Source: Terriglobia bacterium (GTDB lineage: Bacteria; Acidobacteriota; Terriglobia; Terriglobales; Acidobacteriaceae). From it: a DNA stretch of 64,000 nucleotides. Position numbers and translations under genes: made by a program. The stretch is from assembly GCA_020073165.1 (NCBI GenBank), contig JAIQFP010000002.1:62001-126000 (forward strand), in the 5' to 3' direction. Shown one piece after another: positions 25,421-32,922 of this stretch. The notes under the pieces are model-generated. The model was not told the DNA's origin. It saw nothing but the letters and a program-made list of their open reading frames with translations, and did no database searches. Each line of letters opens with the position of its first letter. The stretch's first letter is position 1.

Positions 25421-28400
25421 GTGGTATTCAAACCTGCCGGACTTCCGGACGCGCTCAGATTTGGAGATGATTTCGAGCTCGACGTCCGCGCATATGAATT
25501 GCGCTCTGCCGGAATCCCCCTAAAGCTCAAGCCGATCCCTATGAAGTTGCTGCTCTTCCTGGTGGAGCGCCGGGGGGAGATGGTAACTCGGGATGAGATT
25601 GTGGAACGGATCTGGGGAAAGGGCGTCTTCCTCGACACCGACAACAGCATCAACGGCGCCATCAGCAGAATCCGACAGGTCCTTCGTGACGACCCGGAGC
25701 GGCCACGCTTCGTCCATACCGTAACCGGCAGGGGATACCGGTTCATCGCCCCGGTGGAAGAGATCGCGCGACGGTCCGGCCCCGAGGAACCTGCCCCTTC
25801 GCCAACGCCCACCGCGGACAACCTGACCGGCAAGAAAATTTCGCATTACAGAGTCCTTCGGCTGCTGGGTGGCGGCGGCATGGGAGTGGTGTATGAGGCG
25901 GAAGATCTGAAGCTCGGCCGCCGGGTGGCCATGAAGTTTCTGCCTGGTGAAATGGCGTCTGATCCCAGAGCCTTTGAGCGCTTCCAACAGGAAGCACGTG
26001 CCGCCTCAGCCCTGGACCACCCTAACATTTGCTCCATTTATGAGTTAGGTGAGCATGAAGGCCAGCCATTCATCGTCATGCAATTGCTGGAGGGACAGAC
26101 ACTGCGGGAATGGATTGAATTCGCGGCACAGCAGAGCACGCCGGACGGGCTTAATCAATTTCTCGACATTGCTATTCAAGTTGCCGAAGGTCTGGAGGCA
26201 GCGCACCAGAAAGGCATCATCCATCGCGACATCAAGCCGGCGAACATCTTCATCACCAGCCGGGGCCAGGCGAAGATTTTGGACTTCGGAGTGGCAAAAT
26301 TCCTGGAGTTGCAGGAACACACTCTCGAGCACTTCACCTCTGCGCAAGCGACAGTCCCGTCTACGAACCCAACCCTGACAAGAACTGGCGTCTCGACGGG
26401 AACTCCTTTCTATTTGTCACCTGAACAGGTGCGTGGCCAGAAACTGGACGCTCGCTCGGACTTGTTCTCGCTTGGTCTGGTCCTCTATGAGATGGCGACC
26501 GGTCAGAAGGCTTTTCCGGGCAACAGCGTGAGCGTGATTCGCGACGCGGTGTTGCGTTTGCCGGCCACCTCCGTGCACGAACTGAATCCCGAGGTTCCCG
26601 AGGAGCTGGAGCGAATCATCCACCGCGCCCTCGAAAAAGACCGTGACCGCAGATACCAATCGGCACGGGAGCTACGGGCCGACTTGGAGCGGCTGCGCGT
26701 GGGGTGGTCGCCAGTGACCCCGCGGGGACGGCAGTTCCTGCCTTGGATTGCCTCAGGTGTCGCGCTGATCCTTCTGGCGCTGGTAGCTCTGAACGTCGGT
26801 GGCCTAAGGGAGAAATGGTTTCACGGTACCCAGTCGGCTACGCATTCAGAATTCAAGGCTCGTCTTTCGGTGGCGGTGCTCGGGTTCAAGAATCTGTCAG
26901 GCAAGAACGACGAGGCCTGGATCTCAACCGCTTTGTCGGAGATGGTGGGCGCTGAATTAGCCGCCGGGCAGCAACTGCGAGTCATTCCCAACGAAGACGT
27001 CGTGCGCATGAAGCTGGACCTCTCGCTGCCCGCCGCCGACACCTACAGCCAGGACACCCTGGCCAGGATCCGCAGCCACTTGAGCACCGACATGATCGTG
27101 ATCGGCTCGTACCTGGCGGTGGGAAAAGATTCAGGCGGGAAGGTCCGGGTTGACCTGCAGTTGCAGGACGCCAGGGCCGGAGAAACTGTCGCTGTCATCT
27201 CGCAAGACGGAACGGAGACAGATCTTGCGGACCTGGTTTCCCGGGGCGGCGCCGGCTTGCGCCGCAGCCTGGGACTCGGCGATGTGTCGGCCAGTGACAT
27301 GCGCCAGGTACGGTCTTCCATCCCGGCCAATCTTGAGGCCGCCCGCCTCTATTCCGAGGGACTGGCCAAACTGCATAGCTTCGACGCGCTGGAGGCAAGC
27401 GAGCTTCTGCAAAAGGCGATTGCTGCCGATCCCAACCATGCGCTTTCTCATTCCGCCTTGGCGGAAAGCTGGCACATCCTGGGCTACGTCGCCAAGGCGC
27501 AGGCAGAAGCCAAGAAAGCGTTCGATCTTTCCGGGGATCTGTCGCGCGAGGATCGTCTCCTCGTGGAAGGACGCTACCGCGAGTTCGCTCCTGATTTTCC
27601 GGCCGCCATCGAAATCTATCGCACCTTGAGGAATTTCTTCCCCGACGATCTGGATTATGGCCTGCGTCTGGCCTACGCCCAAAGCAGCAGCGGTGCCGCC
27701 AGAGATGCCGTGCAGACCGTTGCCCGCATGCGCAGCATGCCCTCACCACAGAACCAGGACGCTCGCATCGACCTGGCGGAGGCAAAGACAGCAGAATATC
27801 TCGGCGATTTCAAGTTGATGCAACGGGCAGCCTCGGCGGCGGTAGCTAAAGCGGAAGCCCAAGGTAGCCGTCTGGTGATGGCACAGGCAAGGCAACAGGA
27901 AGGGTGGGCTTGGCAGCATCTCGGCGATTTGGACAAGGCAATGGCTGCCTATTCTCAAGCGGAGGAATTATCGGCGGTGGCGGGAAATCCCAATACCTCA
28001 GCAACTGTACTGTATGGAATTGCCACGGTTTTCTACGACCAGGGCAATTATGACGGTGCCCGCAAGTCGTACGAGGAAGCGCAGAGAATTTATCGCCACA
28101 TCGGCTCACAGCAGGAAGCCGCTCGCTGTTCCAGTGCTGTCGGGAACGTTTTGTACGCAGAAGGAAGGATGGAGGAGGCCAAGCACTACTACGAAGAAAC
28201 GCTGCGAGTCGACCAGGAGCTCGGTGCCAAGACTGCGCTAGGCAGCGATTTTGGCAACGTCGCAAATGCCCTGTTTCCCATGGGACAGCTAGCCCAAGCT
28301 ACACGAATGGAGGCACAGTCACTTCAGGCGTTCCGAGAGGTAGGGGACAAGCGGGGAGAGGCTACCACACTTGTTGCCTTGGGTGACCTACTTATCAGTC

Positions 28401-29122
28401 GCGGGGAACTGGTCGTTGCGAAGCAAACCCTTGACCAAGCGATGGCTGTTGAACGGCAGAGCGGCTACGAGCGGGATCGGGGGTTCATTCTGTTTGATTT
28501 GGCCGAGATCTTGCGCTACCAAAACCGCCTGGACGAGGCAAGGTCCATGGGGGAACAAACCCTTGCTCTTCGTAAACAACACAATGAAAAAAGTCTGCTC
28601 GCAGTAAGTCAATTGCAGCTCTCGGAGATCGCTCTGGACCAAGGCAAGATGGCGGAAGCCGAGTCGTTGGTGCGCAACGCCCTGGAGGTCTTTGCTGAGG
28701 AAAAAATGGCTGGCACGGGTTGTGAATCGGAGTTGGTTCTTACCCGGATTCTGCTGGCGCAGGGTAAAACAAGAGACGCCCGGGCGGCCGCCGATCGTGC
28801 GGCCGAGTTCTCTAAGCAGACTACCGACCGCACATCGGTCTTTGAAGCCATAACCGCCGACGCTAGTGTAAACGCAGCACTAGGCAGGACACGTGAGGCC
28901 ATGAAGGCTCTGGAGCGTGTTCGATCAGAAGCCATCCACTATGGCTTCGTTGCCTATGAACTGGAAGCGGGCTTGCAGTTAGGTGAGCTGGAACTCCGAT
29001 TTGGCAACGTCACCGCGGGTCGTATTCGGCTGGAACAACTGGAAAACAACGCACGGGGCAAGGGATTTCTCCTCGTCGCAAACAAAGCCACCGCAACGCT
29101 GAACGGCCAATCTCATCATTAG
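25421..29122 (+). CDS. Winged-helix/Ser-Thr protein kinase/TPR fusion membrane protein
   Basis: A 1233-residue multidomain protein. Order: OmpR-type DNA-binding winged helix (~8-108, with LKLKPIPMKLLLFLVERRGE and DNSINGAISRIRQVLRDD); Hanks-type kinase (~138-425) with glycine loop LGGGGMGVVYEA, RVAMKFL lysine, HRDIKPAN, LDFGVAK and GTPFYLSPEQVRG, all catalytic residues intact; one transmembrane helix (~440-460, ILLALVALNV); a TolB/FlgO-like segment (SVAVLGFKNLSGKNDEAW); then a long TPR array to the C terminus. GTG 25421 is chosen because the paralogue at 29488 starts at the matching GTG, both preceded by GTGGGG; the frame is open from 25343. It suggests an outside sensor whose kinase and DNA-binding head are both cytoplasmic. 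It diverges from the di-haem cytochrome gene. Confidence 0.9.
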   Translation: MVFKPAGLPDALRFGDDFELDVRAYELRSAGIPLKLKPIPMKLLLFLVERRGEMVTRDEIVERIWGKGVFLDTDNSINGAISRIRQVLRDDPERPRFVHTVTGRGYRFIAPVEEIARRSGPEEPAPSPTPTADNLTGKKISHYRVLRLLGGGGMGVVYEAEDLKLGRRVAMKFLPGEMASDPRAFERFQQEARAASALDHPNICSIYELGEHEGQPFIVMQLLEGQTLREWIEFAAQQSTPDGLNQFLDIAIQVAEGLEAAHQKGIIHRDIKPANIFITSRGQAKILDFGVAKFLELQEHTLEHFTSAQATVPSTNPTLTRTGVSTGTPFYLSPEQVRGQKLDARSDLFSLGLVLYEMATGQKAFPGNSVSVIRDAVLRLPATSVHELNPEVPEELERIIHRALEKDRDRRYQSARELRADLERLRVGWSPVTPRGRQFLPWIASGVALILLALVALNVGGLREKWFHGTQSATHSEFKARLSVAVLGFKNLSGKNDEAWISTALSEMVGAELAAGQQLRVIPNEDVVRMKLDLSLPAADTYSQDTLARIRSHLSTDMIVIGSYLAVGKDSGGKVRVDLQLQDARAGETVAVISQDGTETDLADLVSRGGAGLRRSLGLGDVSASDMRQVRSSIPANLEAARLYSEGLAKLHSFDALEASELLQKAIAADPNHALSHSALAESWHILGYVAKAQAEAKKAFDLSGDLSREDRLLVEGRYREFAPDFPAAIEIYRTLRNFFPDDLDYGLRLAYAQSSSGAARDAVQTVARMRSMPSPQNQDARIDLAEAKTAEYLGDFKLMQRAASAAVAKAEAQGSRLVMAQARQQEGWAWQHLGDLDKAMAAYSQAEELSAVAGNPNTSATVLYGIATVFYDQGNYDGARKSYEEAQRIYRHIGSQQEAARCSSAVGNVLYAEGRMEEAKHYYEETLRVDQELGAKTALGSDFGNVANALFPMGQLAQATRMEAQSLQAFREVGDKRGEATTLVALGDLLISRGELVVAKQTLDQAMAVERQSGYERDRGFILFDLAEILRYQNRLDEARSMGEQTLALRKQHNEKSLLAVSQLQLSEIALDQGKMAEAESLVRNALEVFAEEKMAGTGCESELVLTRILLAQGKTRDARAAADRAAEFSKQTTDRTSVFEAITADASVNAALGRTREAMKALERVRSEAIHYGFVAYELEAGLQLGELELRFGNVTAGRIRLEQLENNARGKGFLLVANKATATLNGQSHH

Positions 29123-29242
29123 TGGCGTCCGGCGGGAACTGAACCCGTCGATGTGCCACCGCCATGTCCCGATGCGCGGGACTGACAGGCTGCTTATCCA
29201 GCCAGCTCAAGTCGCTCATCACAATTGCGCAGCACTGGCACT

Positions 29243-29391
29243 TCAACCGTGCAGCGTCCAGAACCACGCCACCGTCAACCCGATCATCAGCGCCGTCGTG
29301 CCCCAATCGATAACATTGAACAACCGCGAGTTGACATGCTCTCCCATCAGGCTCTTCTTGTTGACCAGCAGCAATGAAGATCAAGACGAAG
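29243..29391 (-). pseudogene. Remnant of an Nramp-like transporter 3' end
   Basis: On the minus strand this stretch matches the last ~46 codons of the transporter gene at 31501: it retains NKKSLMGEHVNSRLFNVI and LTVAWFWTL, ending with its own TGA (29243-29245). By hand alignment about 99 of 114 bases match over the in-frame part, and 7 of 11 changed codons are synonymous, so the copy evolved for a time as a functional gene. A 2-bp deletion in the CTG run near 29370 breaks the frame upstream. Nothing matching the rest of the transporter is visible. Together with the intact gene it brackets the regulator at 29488. Confidence 0.8.
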
Positions 29392-29397
29392 GTTGTG

Positions 29398-29422
29398 TTA
29401 GCGCGCAAGTGACAGATAATAA
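29398..29422 (+). promoter_or_regulatory. Shared upstream element, copy 2
   Basis: A 25-bp sequence beginning TTAGCGCGCAAGTGA and ending CAGATAATAA, 65 bp upstream of the GTG at 29488. It differs from copy 1 (25332-25356) at three positions and has nearly the same spacing to the start codon. It begins 7 bp after the end of the transporter remnant, so it marks the duplication junction. Confidence 0.5.
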
Positions 29423-29487
29423 AGATATTTGCTCCATAAGCACTGGATTCGGGTTAGAATCGGCAGCAGTTCAGCTGTGGGGCAAAC

Positions 29488-31428
29488 GTGGTATCGAAGC
29501 CAATCAAACTGCCGGACTCTCTCAGACTTGGAGACGACTTCGAGCTGGATGTACGCGCCTACGAACTGCGTTCTGCGGGAATTCCCCTCAAATTGAAGCC
29601 GATCCCGATGGAGTTGCTGCTCTTATTGGTGGAGCGCCGGGGCGAATTGGTAACCCGGGAACAGATTGTGGAACGGATCTGGGGAAAAGGCGTCTTCCTG
29701 GACACCGACAACAGTATCAATGGCGCCATCAGCAGGATCCGGCAGGTTCTCAGGGATGATGTCGAGGAACCGCGGTTCGTTCAAACCGTAACCGGCAAGG
29801 GATATCGCTTTATCGCGCCGGTGGTTGAGGGTGACCGGACAGACCCGCAATCCCCCGGACTCGATCCTTCTACCGGTCCGGAGAGCCTTGTGCAGGGTCG
29901 CGCAGAACAGACGGGCGGCGAGATCGCGCCGGGGGCCCTGCATCGCCGATGGTGGGCGATTGGTCTCGGAGCCCTCCTTGTCATCATCGCCAGCCTTGGT
30001 GTTTGGCGTCACTGGTCCCGCACGCGGGTCCGGCCACCCCAGGGAAAAGTGATGCTTGCGGTACTTCCCTTCGACAACCTGACGGGCGATCCTGCGCAGG
30101 AGTATTTCAGCGATGGCATAACCGAAGAGATGATCAACCGGGTAGGGGGACTGGACCCTCAGCACTTAGGAGTAATCGCGCGCACCTCGGTCATGCGCTA
30201 CAAGAACACCAGGACACCGCTCGATCAGATTGGGCGGGAATTGGGGGTTCAGTATGTGATTGAGGGCGCTGTTCGACAGGATTCACACCACGTCCGCGTC
30301 ACCGCCCAACTCATCCAGACGAAGGACCAGACCCCCATCTGGGCGCAGCAGTACGATCGTGAGTTGAAGGGCTTGTTAGCCTTGCAGACCGAGATTGCGC
30401 GAGAAGTGGCCAATGAAATCCAGCTTAGCCTCGGGGACCACAAACCCGCGCCTGACGAACCCGTCCTCTCCCGTCAAGAGTACGAGGCCTATGACCTCTA
30501 TTTGAGGGGACAGTACTTCTTCAACAAGCGAGACGGCCCCAGTCTGGAAGAAGCCATTGGATACTTTGAGCAGGCCATAGAGAAGGATCCAACCAACGCG
30601 CGCGCGTATGCGGCATTGGCCGATTGCTATGCGTTGATACCGGGATATAACTCTCGCCCTGGAGACGAGTTCATCTCAAGGGCCCGGGCCGCGGCCATGA
30701 AGGCGGTGAAGCTTGATGAAAACCTGCCGGAAGCACACACGGCACTCGCGCTGATTGTCCAGAACTATGATTGGGACTGGCCAACCGCGGAAAAGGAATT
30801 TCGCCGGGCGATCGAACTGAACCCCAACTACGCCACAGCTCACCACTGGTACGCCGAGCATTTGATGTGGCGCGGGCGTTTCGACGAAGCGCTGCAGGAG
30901 AGTGAGCGGGCCCGCCAGCTTGACCCGCTCTCCCTGATCATCGCCGCCGACAACGGCGCAATCCTGTACTTCTCACGGCAATACGATCGCGCGATTGAGA
31001 AGTGGCGTTCTGTCCTCGAGGTGGACCCGGAGTTTTCCCGCGCTCACCTTATCCATGCCGCTTACGTGGACAAAGGGATGTTTGCCGAGGCGCTCGCCGA
31101 CGTGGAAAAGCAGCCCCATAAGCCGGAGGTTGCGTGGTATTGGGGCTGGATTGCCTATATTCGTGGCCGGTCGGGACGGAAGGCAGAGGCCCGGCATGCG
31201 CTTAAGGAGTTGCTCCAATTGAACCGGCGCGACCCTGTCAACCCACAAGTTATCGCTTTGGCCTCTATCGGCGTAGGAGATAAGGATCAGGCCCTGACCT
31301 GGCTCGAAAAAGCAGCTGAACAGCATTCCAATGAACTCACCTCGCTGAAGGTGAATCCTGCCTATGATTCGTTGCGTGGTGAACCGCGCTTCCAAGAGCT
31401 GCTCCGCCGGGTGGGCCTGGCGGATTAG
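29488..31428 (+). CDS. Winged-helix membrane regulator with TPR repeats, paralogue of the kinase fusion
   Basis: A 646-residue regulator. Its DNA-binding head (~6-110) is nearly the same as that of the kinase fusion upstream: LRLGDDFELDVRAYELRSAG, RIWGKGVFLDTDNSINGAI and FVQTVTGKGYRFIAPV differ in only a few residues. After a linker and one transmembrane helix (~155-172) the body instead resembles the regulator at 21527: VLPFDNLTGDPAQEYFSDG (TolB/FlgO-like) and TPR repeats from ~330. No kinase domain. The start is GTG 29488, preceded by GTGGGG. It is flanked by the Nramp gene on the right and the Nramp remnant on the left, indicating a segmental duplication. Confidence 0.87.
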   Translation: MVSKPIKLPDSLRLGDDFELDVRAYELRSAGIPLKLKPIPMELLLLLVERRGELVTREQIVERIWGKGVFLDTDNSINGAISRIRQVLRDDVEEPRFVQTVTGKGYRFIAPVVEGDRTDPQSPGLDPSTGPESLVQGRAEQTGGEIAPGALHRRWWAIGLGALLVIIASLGVWRHWSRTRVRPPQGKVMLAVLPFDNLTGDPAQEYFSDGITEEMINRVGGLDPQHLGVIARTSVMRYKNTRTPLDQIGRELGVQYVIEGAVRQDSHHVRVTAQLIQTKDQTPIWAQQYDRELKGLLALQTEIAREVANEIQLSLGDHKPAPDEPVLSRQEYEAYDLYLRGQYFFNKRDGPSLEEAIGYFEQAIEKDPTNARAYAALADCYALIPGYNSRPGDEFISRARAAAMKAVKLDENLPEAHTALALIVQNYDWDWPTAEKEFRRAIELNPNYATAHHWYAEHLMWRGRFDEALQESERARQLDPLSLIIAADNGAILYFSRQYDRAIEKWRSVLEVDPEFSRAHLIHAAYVDKGMFAEALADVEKQPHKPEVAWYWGWIAYIRGRSGRKAEARHALKELLQLNRRDPVNPQVIALASIGVGDKDQALTWLEKAAEQHSNELTSLKVNPAYDSLRGEPRFQELLRRVGLAD

Positions 31429-31500
31429 TCCGCGGGGAGGCGCAGGTGGCCGATGGGTCGGCCTTGATTCGGAAGGCAATCTCGAGTTCCCCGCACATAC

Positions 31501-32757
31501 TTAGCCTCCCCCACCTCGTAATGTCCAGAACCACGCCACCGTCAACCCAATCATCAGTACCGTCGTCACCCACGCGATGACATTGAACAACCGCGAATTG
31601 ACGTGCTCGCCCATCAGGCTCTTCTTGTTGACCAGCAGCAGCATGAAAATCAGGACGAAAGGCAGCACCACTCCGTTGACCACCTGGGAGAGAATGGAAA
31701 TCTTCACCAGCGGCAGATTCGGCGTAAGAATCACCCCGGCCCCGGCGACAATCAGCACGGTGTACAGCCAGTAGAACAGCGGCGCCTCGCCGAATTTCTT
31801 CCCCACCCCCGACTCAAAGCCCAGGCCTTCGCACACGGTGTAGGCCGTCGAAAGCGGCAGGATGGATGCCGCGAACAGCGACGCGTTGAACAATCCCATG
31901 GCAAACAGGATATAGGCATAGTCCCCCGCCAGTGGGCGCAGAGCCTGGGCAGCGTCCTTGGCGTTGGCCACCGTGTGGTAGCCATGCACATATAGTGTGG
32001 CGGCACACACTACCACGATGAACCAGGCGACAATCACGGCAAAGATGCAACCTGCGATTACATCGATGCGTGAGGTCCGGTATTGCCGTCGGGTGACGCC
32101 CTTCTCGACGATTGAGGCCTGCAGGTAGAACTGCATCCAGGGGGCGATGGTTGTGCCTACCAGCCCGATTACAAGGTAGAGGTAGCTCGACTGCCGCAGC
32201 AAGCCATGTTCCGGCAGCCTTACCGTGGCGACCATCGCCTCAGTCCACTCCGGGCGCGCCAGGAAGCCACCAGCAATGTAGGTAACATAGAAAAACGAAG
32301 CCACCAGAAAGATCTTCTCAACGCTCTTGTACTGCCCCTTCACCACGATCAGCCACACGATCAGAGCGCAGATGGGAACGGTCTTGTATTTCGAGAGCCC
32401 GAACAGTTCCAGGCTGCCGGCAATTCCGGCAAACTCCCCAACAATGTTCCCGAAGTTGGTCAGGATCAGCCCGAGCATCATGAAAAAAGTGATGCGCAGC
32501 CCGAACTCCTCACGAATGAGGTCGCTAAGCCCCTTGCCGGTGACGGCGCCCATGCGGGCGGACATTTCCTGGACTACAATCAGCGCGATCAGCGTGGGAA
32601 GGATGGTCCACAGCAGGTGATAACCGAACTGCGCCCCGGCGGACGAGTACGTCCAGATGCCGTTGGCATCGTTGTCGACGTTCGCGGTAATGAACCCCGG
32701 CCCCACCACCGCAAAAAACAGCAGGATCCGGGTCTTCCAACGCCTCAGGGGTCTCAT
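31501..32757 (-). CDS. Nramp-superfamily divalent metal transporter with altered metal-site motifs
   Basis: A 418-residue inner-membrane protein with about 11 helices and overall Nramp fold (VVGPGFITANVDNDANG at helix 1, TNFGNIVGEFAGIAGSLELFG). Canonical Nramp has DPGN in helix 1 and MPHN in helix 6 for metal binding. Here helix 1 reads NDANG, and the helix-6 region reads FAASILPLSTAYTV with neither Met-Pro-His nor an equivalent. Metal choice is therefore uncertain; it belongs with Nramp-related proteins (some known to carry Mg2+) more than with MntH proper. It is convergent with the regulator at 29488. A stable hairpin lies in its upstream region. Confidence 0.82.
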   Translation of the reverse strand: MRPLRRWKTRILLFFAVVGPGFITANVDNDANGIWTYSSAGAQFGYHLLWTILPTLIALIVVQEMSARMGAVTGKGLSDLIREEFGLRITFFMMLGLILTNFGNIVGEFAGIAGSLELFGLSKYKTVPICALIVWLIVVKGQYKSVEKIFLVASFFYVTYIAGGFLARPEWTEAMVATVRLPEHGLLRQSSYLYLVIGLVGTTIAPWMQFYLQASIVEKGVTRRQYRTSRIDVIAGCIFAVIVAWFIVVVCAATLYVHGYHTVANAKDAAQALRPLAGDYAYILFAMGLFNASLFAASILPLSTAYTVCEGLGFESGVGKKFGEAPLFYWLYTVLIVAGAGVILTPNLPLVKISILSQVVNGVVLPFVLIFMLLLVNKKSLMGEHVNSRLFNVIAWVTTVLMIGLTVAWFWTLRGGGG

Positions 32758-32834
32758 GGACGCAGTTCACAGTCATAAAACGACCGATCAGAATAAATGC
32801 AGTTTGGAAATCTGAACAGGCAGAAAGCGAAGGT

Positions 32835-32872
32835 CGGGGAGAATTTCCCCCGTGGGCGCAACCCTCTCCCCG
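32835..32872. promoter_or_regulatory. Hairpin between the transporter and pseudo-peptidase genes
   Basis: CGGGGAGA (32835-32842) and TCTCCCCG (32865-32872) form an 8-bp perfect stem enclosing a small GGG/CCC hairpin (32854-32864). It lies about 78 bp upstream of the minus-strand transporter ATG and 50 bp upstream of the plus-strand ATG at 32923, so it may be in either leader. It does not match the conserved loops of the yybP-ykoY (Mn2+) riboswitch. Confidence 0.35.
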
Positions 32873-32922
32873 GTTACCAAGGTCAGGTTTCAGGCTGACC
32901 ACCGGCGTGGTCTAATGCGCCC

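Noticed and set aside
29010-29408. Minus-strand open frame of 132 aa starting in the transporter remnant
   Set aside because: It begins in the transporter frame (TFVLIFI) but shifts after the 2-bp deletion and then runs antisense into the regulator 3' end; not a functional gene.
32758-32922. yybP-ykoY manganese riboswitch upstream of the Nramp-like gene
   Set aside because: A GGGGAGA start resembles it, but the second conserved loop and cross-over site are absent.
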